A stretch of DNA of 64,000 bases from JACVRW01 sp963764665. Its GTDB lineage: Bacteria > Actinomycetota > Thermoleophilia > Solirubrobacterales > Thermoleophilaceae. Below are positions 43,586 through 52,852 of the stretch, in pieces. The stretch spans positions 46,316-110,315 of the forward strand of contig CAVXTL010000001.1 in assembly GCA_963764665.1 (NCBI GenBank), given 5' to 3'. A program made the position numbers and the translations under genes. The notes beneath the pieces are model-generated. The model ran no database searches and was not told where the DNA came from. It saw only the letters and a program-made list of their open reading frames with translations. The first letter of the stretch is position 1, and the number at the start of each line of letters is the position of its first letter.

Positions 43586-45871
43586 ATGCTCTTCACAGTG
43601 GAATCCGCAATCGCGCTGACGCCGCGGGAGTTCGAGGCCGGCACGGACGGCCCGGCGGTGTCCGTGCTGGAGGGTGGCGCACCTCGCGTGGATGCGCGCC
43701 TGACGCCTCCGCCCCGGGCTGAGGGACTCGTGCCCCGTCTGCGCGTGGTGAGTCGCCTCCTCGGGGCCCGTGAGCTTCCGGTCGCGCTGCTCGTCGCTCC
43801 GGCGGGCTACGGGAAGACCACCGTGCTCACGGAGTGGAGCGAGTGGGACGCCCGTCCGTTCGCATGGGTTCGGCTGGACGGCGACGACCGTGAGCCGGCG
43901 CGGCTACTAGCCTCCATCGCAGGGGCTCTCGGCGTCCGCACCGGTGCCTCATCCCTACGGCCGGATGCGACCCGACGGGCACTGGCCCGGCTGCTCAGGC
44001 ACCTCGCACACCGCGAACAGCCCGTGGTTCTCGTGCTCGACGACTTGGAGGCCCTTCACGGGTCGGCGGCGCTGCCCTTCGTGCAGGCGATCGCCGACGG
44101 CATGCCGGCCGGATCGCAGCTGGCCCTGGCGTCTCGACATGAGCCCGCGCTCGCGGTGGGGACGCTCCGCGCGCACCGAAGGCTGGTCGAAGTGCGCACC
44201 GGAGAGCTCGCGATGGCGCGCACGGAGGCAGCCGATCTCCTCGAAGCGGCCGGGCTGCACCTCGGCGCCGCCGAGCTCACGACAGTGGTGCGCCGCACCG
44301 AGGGATGGCCCGCGGGTCTCTACCTCGCCGCCCTCTCCCTGCGGGACGATCGCGACGTTCCCACGGCGGTGTCACGATTCGGAGGAGCCGATCGCCTCGT
44401 CTCGGACTACCTGCAGGACGAGTTCCTGACCCCGCTCGGCCATGCGCAGACCGCATTCCTGATGCGGACCTCTGTGCTGGACACGCTCTCGCCGGCGGCC
44501 TGCGACGCCATCCTCGAGTGCTCCGAATCCGGCCGCACGCTGGCGGTGCTGGCCAGTTCGAACGCGCTGCTGGTCAGCCTGGACCGGAACGGCGACTCGT
44601 ACCGGCTCCACCCGCTGCTTGCCCAGATGCTGCGGGCCGAGCTTCGGCGCTTGGACCCGCTCCGGGAGCGTCACCTCCACCGCCTGGCGAGCGCCTGGTA
44701 CGGCGCGCAGCAGGAGCAGGGCCTGGCGATCCGGCACGCGGTCGCAGCGGGCGAGGTGACGGCGGCGGGAGACCTGCTGTCGGCCGAGGCGCCGGCGCTC
44801 ATCGCCCACGGGCGCAACGACACGGTCCAGAGCTGGTTGAAGGAGTTCAGCCCCGAGCAGATCGCCGGCTGCGCCCCGCTCGCCCTGGCGGCTGCCAACA
44901 GCCGGCTGGCCGCCGGCGTGGGCGCCGAGGCGGAACACTGGGCCGCGGCTGCGGTCAGTCGGATGGGCGACGCTCCGCCGAGGGCCCGCGGCTCGCTGCG
45001 CGCAGCCGCGCTGCTCCCGGCCGCCGCCGCCGCGAGGGATGGTCTCGCCGGCATGCGCCGCGACACGGCCCGGGCACGCGAGCTCGGACCGGACGACGGA
45101 CCGTTGATCTCCACGTGCGACCTGCTCGACGGCGTGGCGCTCCACCTGACCGGGGACCGGGACGGAGCGCGCGGTTTCCTGGCCGCAGGCGCGCGCGGCG
45201 GCGCTGGCTCCGCGCCAAACGTTCAGGCCCTGTGTCTCGCCCAGCTCGGGTTGCTGCTCGTGCAGGACGAGAACTGGGAGAGCGCCGCGAGCCTGACGAC
45301 CCGCGCGAGATCCAAGCTGGAGCTTGGGGGGTTGGGGAGCTATCCGTCGAGCGCGCTGGTGTTCGCCGTCTCAGGTCTCGTGCGTGCGCACAGGGGAATG
45401 CGAGACGAGGCGCGCGCGGATACGCAGCGGTCCTCCGCTCTCGTGGCCCTCCTGGACGACTTTGCGCCGTGGTACCAGGCCGAGACCCTGCTCACCCTGG
45501 CTCGCGCGGCGCTCCGGCTCGGCCACCTGTCGGAGGCGCGAACGCTCACCACCGAGGCGGAGAGCTTCGTCGATGAAACCCCGGACTCGCCCGTCCTGCG
45601 TGACTGGATCGAGGAGTCGAGGGCACAACTGGGCGCGGTCGCGCGATCGGCCGAGAAGGCCTGGACCCTCACCTCGGCAGAGCTCAGGGTCCTGCGGCTG
45701 CTTCCCACGCACCTGTCATTCCCGGCGATCGCAAAGAGCCTGTTCGTCTCGCCGAACACCGTGAAGACCCACGTGAGGGCCGTCTACCGCAAGCTCGACG
45801 CGTCCTCGCGAGCGGAAGCCGTTTCCATGGCGATGGACGCCGGCCTGCTCGAGGCCCAGCGAGCCGCGTGA
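43586..45871 (+). CDS. MalT-like LuxR-family STAND regulator, second
   Basis: 761 residues. Walker A APAGYGKTTVL (about residue 72) and Walker B VVLVLDDLEAL (about 150), TPR-like sensor region, and C-terminal helix-turn-helix (LTSAELRVLRLLPTHLSFPA, then IAKSLFVSPNTVKTHVRAV). Same architecture as 35532-38249 but clearly diverged, and 140 residues shorter in the sensor region, so it likely reads another signal. The ATG at 43586 has GAGG 2 nt upstream. Transcribed divergently from the histidine kinase. Confidence 0.92.
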   Translation: MLFTVESAIALTPREFEAGTDGPAVSVLEGGAPRVDARLTPPPRAEGLVPRLRVVSRLLGARELPVALLVAPAGYGKTTVLTEWSEWDARPFAWVRLDGDDREPARLLASIAGALGVRTGASSLRPDATRRALARLLRHLAHREQPVVLVLDDLEALHGSAALPFVQAIADGMPAGSQLALASRHEPALAVGTLRAHRRLVEVRTGELAMARTEAADLLEAAGLHLGAAELTTVVRRTEGWPAGLYLAALSLRDDRDVPTAVSRFGGADRLVSDYLQDEFLTPLGHAQTAFLMRTSVLDTLSPAACDAILECSESGRTLAVLASSNALLVSLDRNGDSYRLHPLLAQMLRAELRRLDPLRERHLHRLASAWYGAQQEQGLAIRHAVAAGEVTAAGDLLSAEAPALIAHGRNDTVQSWLKEFSPEQIAGCAPLALAAANSRLAAGVGAEAEHWAAAAVSRMGDAPPRARGSLRAAALLPAAAAARDGLAGMRRDTARARELGPDDGPLISTCDLLDGVALHLTGDRDGARGFLAAGARGGAGSAPNVQALCLAQLGLLLVQDENWESAASLTTRARSKLELGGLGSYPSSALVFAVSGLVRAHRGMRDEARADTQRSSALVALLDDFAPWYQAETLLTLARAALRLGHLSEARTLTTEAESFVDETPDSPVLRDWIEESRAQLGAVARSAEKAWTLTSAELRVLRLLPTHLSFPAIAKSLFVSPNTVKTHVRAVYRKLDASSRAEAVSMAMDAGLLEAQRAA

Positions 45872-45993
45872 CCAGCTGACGTGTAAGGCGCACGCACCCC
45901 GCAAGGACTCGTGTACGCACCGTGGCGCGATCGGCGCCGGTGCTTCAACCTGACGCCCGGCTTGGACAAATGCCCAGACAGAGGAGACTGGAT

Positions 45994-46386
45994 ATGAGAG
46001 GTGCAGGTCGAGCAGCGTTCGCGGCCATCCTGTTGCTGATCGCGGGAACGCTCAACATCATCTACGGCTTTGGCGCCCTGGACGACGCCAACATCTTCGT
46101 CAACGACCAACGGTTCATATTCACCAACCTCAACACCCTCGGCTGGTTCCTGATCATTCTCGCCGTGATCCAGCTGACCGGAGGCTTCTCGCTGTTGGCC
46201 GGCAACGCCTACGGCCGGGTGATCGGGGTCGCGGGCGGAACCCTCGGGGCAATCGGCGCCCTGCTGTCGATCGGCGGGGCCTACCCCTGGTGGAACCTGG
46301 CCATTTTCGCTCTGTGCGTCTACGTCGTCCACGGCCTCTTCGTGTACGGCGAGCCGGAGGCCGGCGAGCCCGTCGCCAGGCGCTAG
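45994..46386 (+). CDS. DUF7144-type four-helix membrane protein
   Basis: 130 residues. Four helices: AAFAAILLLIAGTLNIIYGF, LGWFLIILAVIQLTGGFSLL, VIGVAGGTLGAIGALLSIGG and WWNLAIFALCVYVVHGLFVY. The pattern with a small extramembrane loop containing LDDANIF fits the DUF7144 group; function is unknown. ATG 45994 has GAGGAG 7 nt upstream. A paralogue with the same plan is at 60628-61020. A hairpin terminator follows. Confidence 0.8.
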   Translation: MRGAGRAAFAAILLLIAGTLNIIYGFGALDDANIFVNDQRFIFTNLNTLGWFLIILAVIQLTGGFSLLAGNAYGRVIGVAGGTLGAIGALLSIGGAYPWWNLAIFALCVYVVHGLFVYGEPEAGEPVARR

Positions 46387-46394
46387 CCGCCATC

Positions 46395-46423
46395 GCGGGG
46401 CCTGGCAGCCGGCCAGGCCCCGC
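46395..46423. terminator. 12-bp perfect GC hairpin terminator
   Basis: GCGGGGCCTGGC, AGCCG, GCCAGGCCCCGC, 8 bp after the DUF7144 stop and 8 bp before the Sap-family start. No U-tract, as usual for this GC range. It lies on the path of the downstream gene and could attenuate it. Confidence 0.6.
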
Positions 46424-46431
46424 CCCGTGAT

Positions 46432-47091
46432 GTGACCCTCGACGTCATCGTCCTGGCGCTTGGGAGCGCGCCGCGCCCGGCAGGTGTGGCAGCGCTCTAC
46501 ACGTTGCTCAGCGCCCCCCACCCGCGGCGAGTGCTCGTGGCCCACGTGGCCGCGGGCTTTTGCTTCAGCGTGGCTTTCGGCGTGGCGGTCCTGGCGTTCT
46601 TCCACGGCACCGATCTCCGTCACCAGGACGGTGTCGTGAACTCGCTGATCCAGCTGCTGGCGGGCGTGGCGGCGCTGGGCTACGCGGTCGGGGTGGGCAC
46701 CGGGCGAGCACAGCCGCCCTCCCGCAACGAGTCTGCCGAGGAGTCCGCGGTCACGCGGCGTCTCCACAACCCCTCGGTCGGCACGGCGGCGGCCGCCGGA
46801 GTGGCCACGCACCTGCCCGGCCTGTTCTACCTCGTGGCCCTGAACTCGATCGTGAGCTCGGGCGACGACTTCGCGGCGGGCGTCGCGGGGGTGCTGCTCT
46901 TCAACGTCATCTGGTTCGGCGCGGCGATCGCGTCTGTCGTGATCTTCCTGATCCGGCCCGGAGCGGCGCGCAGGGCAGTCGGACGCACGAGCGCCTGGGC
47001 TCAGCGGAACGCGCGGGCGACGACGATCGTGGTGTTTGCGCTGATCGGCATCTACCTGAGCCTCAACGGCGCACTCGGCCTCGCCGGCTAG
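46432..47091 (+). CDS. Sap/GAP-family membrane protein
   Basis: 219 residues, six helices. The family (PF11139-like) includes mycobacterial Sap, involved in moving sulfolipid-1 and glycopeptidolipid to the cell surface. Signs: VLALGSAPRPAGVAALYTLL, a polar central loop, GVATHLPGLFYLVALNSI, and a last helix TTIVVFALIGIYLSLNGALG. Its presence in an organism probably lacking these lipids suggests a broader lipid role. GTG 46432 is 45 bp after the previous stop. Confidence 0.82.
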   Translation: MTLDVIVLALGSAPRPAGVAALYTLLSAPHPRRVLVAHVAAGFCFSVAFGVAVLAFFHGTDLRHQDGVVNSLIQLLAGVAALGYAVGVGTGRAQPPSRNESAEESAVTRRLHNPSVGTAAAAGVATHLPGLFYLVALNSIVSSGDDFAAGVAGVLLFNVIWFGAAIASVVIFLIRPGAARRAVGRTSAWAQRNARATTIVVFALIGIYLSLNGALGLAG

Positions 47092-47167
47092 CAGTAGGCT
47101 CGCACCCGAACGGCACGCATGCGCGCACATTTGCGCGCGAACGGCGTGCGGTGGATGATTGCTCGCG

Positions 47168-48412
47168 GTGCCTTTCGCCTACCGCCACATCGCCATCGGC
47201 GCCGGCGTTCTCGCCGCGCGCACCGCCGAAGCCGCGGTTTCGGCCCCGGCCCGCCTGGTCGCCCCCGCCGCCGGCGCCGCCCTGGGCTCGCCTGTACTCG
47301 GCCCGGCCCGCCGGACGGCTGAGCGCGCACTCGGCGACCTTGCGGACCTCGGTGGCCGCTGGGAGACACAGGCACGCCTGAGGCTCGAGCGGGCAGGCCA
47401 GGATCTCCTGAGAGGCCCGCTGATCGATCAGCTGGTGGCGGCTCTCGCCGAGGCGCGGGTAATCGAGCGCATCGTCGAGCGGCTGCTCGACGAGGAGGTG
47501 GCGGAGCGGATCGTGGTCGTCGCGCTGGAGAGCCCCACCATCGACCGGATCGTCGAGCGTGTCCTCGAGAGCCCCAGCGTGGAGCGTGCGATCGAGCGCG
47601 TGCTCGAGAGCAGCCTCGTGTCGGTGACCACCGAGCGAGTGCTCGTCAGCGCGGAGCTCCAGCGCGTGGTCGAGCGCATAGCCAACAGCCCGGAGGTGCG
47701 AAACGCGATCGCGCAACAGTCATTCGGGCTGGCGGACGTGGTCGCCCAGGAGGTGCGTTCGCGCAGCGTGACCGGCGACGAGACCGCGGAGCGAATCGCG
47801 CGGTCGCGTCCTCCGTCGCCGTCCTCGGCGCCTCGGCGGCGGTGGGCGTTCGTGACCGCGACGCCGGACGTGCCGTACGCGGGCTTGGTCACCCGCTCCC
47901 TCGCCCTGGGCACCGACCTGCTGGCGATCAACGCGGCGATCGGCGTGATCGGCGCGGTCATCGGGCTCGTGGCTTCCATGCTGAATCTCGGCGACCTCAA
48001 CCCGGACGCCCTGGTGGTGGCCGCTCTGCTGGGCGCCTGGTGGTTCCTGGTCAGCGCCTACCTGATCCTCTTCTGGACGCTGGTCGGCCAGACCCCGGGA
48101 ATGTCGCTGATGCACCTGCGAGTGGTGGCGCGGGACGGAGGGCGCCCGGGGCTGGGTCAGTCCGTGGTTCGTCTGGTGGGAATGGTGCTTGCGGCGATCC
48201 CGCTGATGGCCGGATATGCGCTGATCCTCTTCGACGATCGTCGCCAGGGGCTCCACGACAAGCTCGCGCGCACCATCGTCCTCTACGTGCCGGAGGAGGC
48301 CGAGGTCGAGCTCGACCCTGGCTCAGCCTCGCTCGACAGTGACGGTGCCCGACTGCACCTTCCCGTGGATCGTGCAGTAGTACGTGATCTCCCCGGGCGT
48401 GGTGGGCTTTAG
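47168..48412 (+). CDS. RDD-family membrane protein with N-terminal helical repeats
   Basis: 414 residues. Residues about 90-190 form amphipathic repeats rich in Ile-Val-Glu-Arg (VIERIVERLLDEEVAERIVV, then IDRIVERVLESPSVERAIER), likely a coiled or membrane-surface helix array. The C-terminal RDD domain has two or three helices (LALGTDLLAINAAIGVIGAV, WWFLVSAYLILFWTLVGQTP, LVGMVLAAIPLMAGYALILF) with the Arg and Asp residues of the family. RDD function is mostly unknown. GTG 47168 is used. The tail after YVPEEAEVE is in the reading frame of a convergent gene, so the C-terminus may be an extension. Confidence 0.8.
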   Translation: MPFAYRHIAIGAGVLAARTAEAAVSAPARLVAPAAGAALGSPVLGPARRTAERALGDLADLGGRWETQARLRLERAGQDLLRGPLIDQLVAALAEARVIERIVERLLDEEVAERIVVVALESPTIDRIVERVLESPSVERAIERVLESSLVSVTTERVLVSAELQRVVERIANSPEVRNAIAQQSFGLADVVAQEVRSRSVTGDETAERIARSRPPSPSSAPRRRWAFVTATPDVPYAGLVTRSLALGTDLLAINAAIGVIGAVIGLVASMLNLGDLNPDALVVAALLGAWWFLVSAYLILFWTLVGQTPGMSLMHLRVVARDGGRPGLGQSVVRLVGMVLAAIPLMAGYALILFDDRRQGLHDKLARTIVLYVPEEAEVELDPGSASLDSDGARLHLPVDRAVVRDLPGRGGL

Positions 48413-48730
48413 GGCGTAGACCCCGCGCGGGTCCAGCGTGCCCGAGTCGAACTTGACGGAGCTGTCGGTGTCGGAGGTGACGGTGTGCGCGATGGCCCCC
48501 TCGTTGCGCCAGCTGATCGACTGGCCGCGTTTGATCGTGAGGTTCTTGGGCTTGTAGAAGTTGTCGCCGACCGAGACCTTGACCACGGCCGGAATCGCCT
48601 CCTGCTGGGTTGCCGCCGGCTCTTCCGCCGCGGTCGTGTCGTTGTCGTTGTCGTCGTCCCCGCAGCCTGTGAGCGCCAGCGCCACGAGCGCAACAACCGG
48701 CATCACCGTCATCAGTCGTGATCTCAACAT
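48323..48730 (-). CDS. Cupredoxin-domain lipoprotein
   Basis: 135 residues. Signal peptide with lipobox ALTGC (lipidated Cys23) and a short acidic linker, then a plastocyanin-like domain. Copper ligands: His82 in AIAHTV, Cys119 and His122 in YYCTIHGK. The usual axial Met two or three residues on is missing (Val125 or Gln126), so the site would be of an unusual or stellacyanin-like type. Electron carrier at the outer face of the membrane is the likely role. ATG 48730 has GAGGGA upstream. It overlaps the convergent RDD gene by 90 bases and is divergent from the sulfatase. Confidence 0.85.
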   Translation of the reverse strand: MLRSRLMTVMPVVALVALALTGCGDDDNDNDTTAAEEPAATQQEAIPAVVKVSVGDNFYKPKNLTIKRGQSISWRNEGAIAHTVTSDTDSSVKFDSGTLDPRGVYALKPTTPGEITYYCTIHGKVQSGTVTVERG

Positions 48731-48855
48731 GTGACTCCCTCTTGTTGTCCGCGCCAATGGTCCCGTCCCACGGCGTCGGCGCCTTCACCCGATTGAGGTG
48801 ATGCGTGCTGGCCCCGCTCGCGCGAGGGTCCAGTTGAAACCTCGAGAGGAGTTCG

Positions 48856-51201
48856 ATGCAGCGCGACGTTCTGCCGATGCCCGACCAGCCGCACGACGGC
48901 CTGGTCACCTACGACGCGAAGGACCCCGCCACCTCGTTCCCGCCGATCGAGCCGCTGCGCCCGCCGGAGGGTGCCCCGAACGTGCTGATCGTGCTGCTCG
49001 ACGACGCGGGCTTCGGCTCGTCGAGCGCCTTCGGTGGACCCTGCGCGACCCCTGTGGCGGAGCGCCTGGCCGAGAACGGGCTTAAGTACAACCGCTTTCA
49101 CACGACGGCGCTGTGTTCGCCGACGCGCCAGGCGCTGCTGACGGGGCGCAACCATCACTCGGTCGGCATGGGCGGCATCACGGAGATCGCCACGTCCGCC
49201 CCGGGCTACAACTCGGTTCGCCCGAACACGGCAGCCCCTCTCGCGGAGACGCTCAAGCTCAACGGCTACTCCACCGCGCAGTTCGGCAAGTGCCACGAGG
49301 TGCCGGTCTGGGAGACGAGCCCGCTGGGGCCGTTCGACGCCTGGCCATCGGGCGGCGGCGGCTTCGAGCACTTCTACGGCTTCATCGGCGGCGAGACCAA
49401 CCAGTACGCGCCGGCGCTGTACGACGGCACGGCCCCGATCGAGCCGGACCGCACCCCGGAGGAGGGCTACCACCTCACCGAGGACATGACCGACCGGGCG
49501 ATCGACTGGGTGCGCCAGCAGAAGGCGCTGATGCCGGACAAGCCGTTCTTCGCCTACTTCGCGCCGGGGGCCACGCACGCACCGCACCACGTGCCGCTGG
49601 AGTGGTCCGACAAGTACAAGGGCCGCTTCGACACGGGCTGGGACGCGCTGCGCGAGGAGACCTTCGCGCGGCAGCAGGAGCTCGGCGTGATCCCGCCCGA
49701 GGCGGAGCTGACCGACAGGCCGGAGGAGATCCCGGCATGGGACGACATGCCGGACGACCTCAAGCCGGTGCTCGCGCGACAGATGGAGGTCTACGCGGGC
49801 TTCATGGAGCACACGGACCATCACGTCGGCCGCCTCATCGACGCGCTCGCGGACCTGGAGATCCTCGACGACACGCTCGTCTACTACATCGTCGGCGACA
49901 ACGGCGCCTCGGCCGAGGGAACTCCGCAGGGCACGTTCAACGAGATGATCACCCTCAACGGCGCGGCAGGGATCGAGACGACCGAGTTCATGGCCGAGCG
50001 AATCGACCAGTTCGGCACGATCGCCGCGAACAACCACTACGCGGTCGGCTGGGCGCACGCGATGGACACGCCCTACCAGTGGACCAAGCAGGTGGCCTCG
50101 CACTGGGGCGGCACGCGCAACGGCACCGTCGTGCACTGGCCCAACGGCTTCACCGCTCGCGGCGAGGTGCGCGCGCAGTTCAGCCACGTGATCGACGTGG
50201 CGGCGACGGTGCTGGACGCAGCCGGGCTACCGGCGCCGACGTTCGTCCACGGCGTGCAGCAGATGCCTCTGCACGGAAGGAGCATGGTCCCGACCTTCGA
50301 CGACCCCACGGCTCCCGAGCACCGCGAGACGCAGTACTTCGAGATGTTCGTCAACCGCGGCATCTACCACGAGGGCTGGACCGCCGTCACCCGGCACAGC
50401 ATCCCGTGGAAGCCGACCGAGATGCCGGCGTTCGACGACGACGTCTGGGAGCTGTATGCCCCCGACGACTGGACCCAGGCCCACGACCTGTCCGCCGAGC
50501 AGCCGGAGAGGCTCCTCGAGCTCCAGCGGCTGTTCCTGATCGAGGCCGCTCGATACCAGGTACTGCCCCTCGACGATCGCCGCTTCGAGCGCTTCAACGC
50601 CGACCTCGCCGGCCGCCCACAGCTCGTCAAGGGGACTACGCAGCTGCTGTACGAGGGGATGGGGCGCCTGTCGGAGAACTCGGTGCTCAACATCAAGAAC
50701 AAGTCACACGCAATCACCGCGCAGATCGACGTGCCCGAGGGCGGCGCGGAGGGAGTGCTCGTCGCCCAGGGCGGCGCGTACGCCGGCTGGAGCCTCTACC
50801 TCCACGAAGGCCGGCCGGCCTACTGCTACAACCTCTTCGGCCTCCAGCGCTTCAAGATCTACGCAGAGCAGCCCGTCCCCGCAGGCGAGCACCAGGTCCG
50901 CATGGAGTTCGCCTACGACGGTGGCGGTCTGGCCAAGGGCGGCGACGTGACGCTCTACCTCGACGGCGACAAGGTCGGTGCGGATCGTGTCGAGCACACC
51001 GTGCCGATGGCCTTCTCCGGCGATGAGACGCTGGACCTGGGTCGCGACAGCGGCACGCCCGTCAGCGACGACCATGGGGCCGTCAACGGCTTCACCGGCC
51101 GCGTGCGCTGGGTCCAGATCGACATCGACGAGGCAGCCGAGGACCTCGACCACCTGATCACGCCGGACGAGCGCCTGCGCGTAGCGATGGCCCGGCAGTA
51201 G
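48856..51201 (+). CDS. Arylsulfatase (type I sulfatase)
   Basis: 781 residues. The sulfatase signature CSPTR (Cys87, to be turned into formylglycine by a separate generating enzyme) is in ALCSPTRQALLTGRNHHSVG. Metal ligands are in VLIVLLDDAGFGSS (Asp49, Asp50) and VGDNGASAEG. The catalytic His/Lys pairs are plausible in GKCHEVP and APHHVPLEWSDKY. Residues about 600-760 are a separate C-terminal beta-sandwich. No signal peptide, so it may be cytoplasmic or exported otherwise. GAGGAG lies 5 nt upstream of the ATG. Confidence 0.92.
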   Translation: MQRDVLPMPDQPHDGLVTYDAKDPATSFPPIEPLRPPEGAPNVLIVLLDDAGFGSSSAFGGPCATPVAERLAENGLKYNRFHTTALCSPTRQALLTGRNHHSVGMGGITEIATSAPGYNSVRPNTAAPLAETLKLNGYSTAQFGKCHEVPVWETSPLGPFDAWPSGGGGFEHFYGFIGGETNQYAPALYDGTAPIEPDRTPEEGYHLTEDMTDRAIDWVRQQKALMPDKPFFAYFAPGATHAPHHVPLEWSDKYKGRFDTGWDALREETFARQQELGVIPPEAELTDRPEEIPAWDDMPDDLKPVLARQMEVYAGFMEHTDHHVGRLIDALADLEILDDTLVYYIVGDNGASAEGTPQGTFNEMITLNGAAGIETTEFMAERIDQFGTIAANNHYAVGWAHAMDTPYQWTKQVASHWGGTRNGTVVHWPNGFTARGEVRAQFSHVIDVAATVLDAAGLPAPTFVHGVQQMPLHGRSMVPTFDDPTAPEHRETQYFEMFVNRGIYHEGWTAVTRHSIPWKPTEMPAFDDDVWELYAPDDWTQAHDLSAEQPERLLELQRLFLIEAARYQVLPLDDRRFERFNADLAGRPQLVKGTTQLLYEGMGRLSENSVLNIKNKSHAITAQIDVPEGGAEGVLVAQGGAYAGWSLYLHEGRPAYCYNLFGLQRFKIYAEQPVPAGEHQVRMEFAYDGGGLAKGGDVTLYLDGDKVGADRVEHTVPMAFSGDETLDLGRDSGTPVSDDHGAVNGFTGRVRWVQIDIDEAAEDLDHLITPDERLRVAMARQ

Positions 51202-51216
51202 GGGTGCGTGCACCCC
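51201..51216 (+). terminator. Hairpin at the end of the sulfatase gene
   Basis: GGGGTG, a CGTG loop and CACCCC, directly at the sulfatase stop. Six-base-pair stem, no U-tract. Confidence 0.45.
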
Positions 51217-51279
51217 GGCCGCCTGCTTGCCTGCATTGTTGCGCTTGACCCGACCCGTGCGTGAGGCTTCGTCTCACTA

Positions 51280-52838
51280 GTGCCCGACCAATCCGACACC
51301 TCCACGCCGAAGCGGCGTCGCCGCGTACTGGTGTGGTCGATGATCGTGGTGGCGTCGGTGCTGCTGGTCTTCTCGATCACCGCGAACTGGGTTCAGCGCG
51401 CGGTGCTCGACTCGGACGAGGTGGCCAACACCAGCGACGAGATCCTGAGCGACCCGGATGTTCAGGAGGCGCTCAGCATCTATCTCGTCGATCAGCTGTA
51501 CGCCAACGTCGATGTCACGGGCGAAATCGAGGAGAAGCTGCCCGACAACGCCAAGGCGCTGGCCGCTCCCGTGGCGGCGGCAACCAGGCAACTCGCGCTG
51601 GACGTCTCGGCGAAGGCGCTCGAGTCGCCGCAGGTCGGGGCCCTGGTCGTCCGCTCCATCCGCGACTCGCACAGACAGTTCGTCCGGTTGATCGATGACG
51701 AGGGCGCGTTCGTCTCGACCAGCGGGGGCAATGTGACCCTCCAGTACGGCGACGTCATCGCCGACCTGGCCCTCCGCCTCGGGGTGGATCCGGAGACGAT
51801 CTCCAACATCCGGAGCGTCGTGCAGGACGTCTCGACGGACCTGAAGGAGCGCTTGACCACGGCTCAGACCAACATCAAGACGGTGCGGGCAGGCCTCGCC
51901 GACGTGCAGGCGGGCACCCTTCCCCCGGAGCTGGAGCAGAATCTTCAGACGCTCCAGACGAACACCGGGGAGCTGCAGGCCACGATCGCGGGCCTCGACA
52001 CGAAGCTCGACACGGTTCGGGACAAGGCCCCGGCCCAGCTCCAGGACCGCCTCGCCAACCTCGACGAGCGGCTATCCGAGATCGACGCTCGCCTGAGGGC
52101 GGCCGAGGACCGGACCACCACCGTGCTCGAGGATCCCGCGCAGGCGAACGTGGAAGGCCTCGACAGCGCGCTCGCCCTGGCCGAGGCTCGGGTCACCGAT
52201 GCGCTCGACCGCCAGGCCCTCCAGAACCCCGGCCAGCTCGTCGTGATGCAGTCCGATCAGCTCAACGGAGTTCAGACCCTCGTCGCGGCGCTCCGCAACC
52301 TCGGCTTCGTGTTGCCGCTGCTGGTGCTCTTCCTGTACGTGGGCGCCATCTACCTCGCTCAGGGGTGGCGCCGTCGAGCGCTCATGGCGGCCGGAGGCGG
52401 AATTCTTGCGGCCACGCTGCTCGTCCTGCTCACGCGGCGCCTGCTCGGCGGCGCGGTCGTGGACTCGGTGGCCGGCTCCGAAACGGTCCAGCCGGCGATC
52501 CAATCCGTCTGGGACATCGTCTCCGGCTCGCTCCGCGAGCGGGCGCTGTTCGCCCTTGTCATCGGGGTGGCCTTCGTGCTCGCGGGCATGCTGGCAGGGC
52601 CTGGCCGCCACAGGTGGCCGTACGCCGCGCCCTCGCGCCGTACCTGCGCGACCAGCCGGCCGCGGTCTACTTCGTGGTCGGCGTGCTGTTCCTACTCTGG
52701 CTGACGGTCGTGCCCGGGATCAACAACCTCGGACAGGTTCTGGTGATCCTGCTGCTCGCCGCGCTGGCCGTGGTGGGCATCGAGGTGCTGCGCCGCCAGA
52801 CGGCACAGGAGTTTCCGCCGCATCCCGGCAATCCCTGA
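51280..52838 (+). CDS. Coiled-coil membrane protein of unknown function, one frameshift
   Basis: About 519 residues after one correction. A basic N-terminus leads into a transmembrane helix (VLVWSMIVVASVLLVFSI). A long extracytoplasmic region follows, including a heptad-like coiled coil (NLQTLQTNTGELQATIAGLD, then QLQDRLANLDERLSEIDARL). Two further helices (LVLFLYVGAIYL, LLVLLTRRLLG) and a last membrane segment in the other frame (AVYFVVGVLFLLWLTVVPGI) complete it. The frame changes at about 52612. No known family; the layout resembles a periplasm-spanning tether. Followed by the YihY gene. Confidence 0.65.
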
Positions 52839-52852
52839 TCGACGCCGAGATC

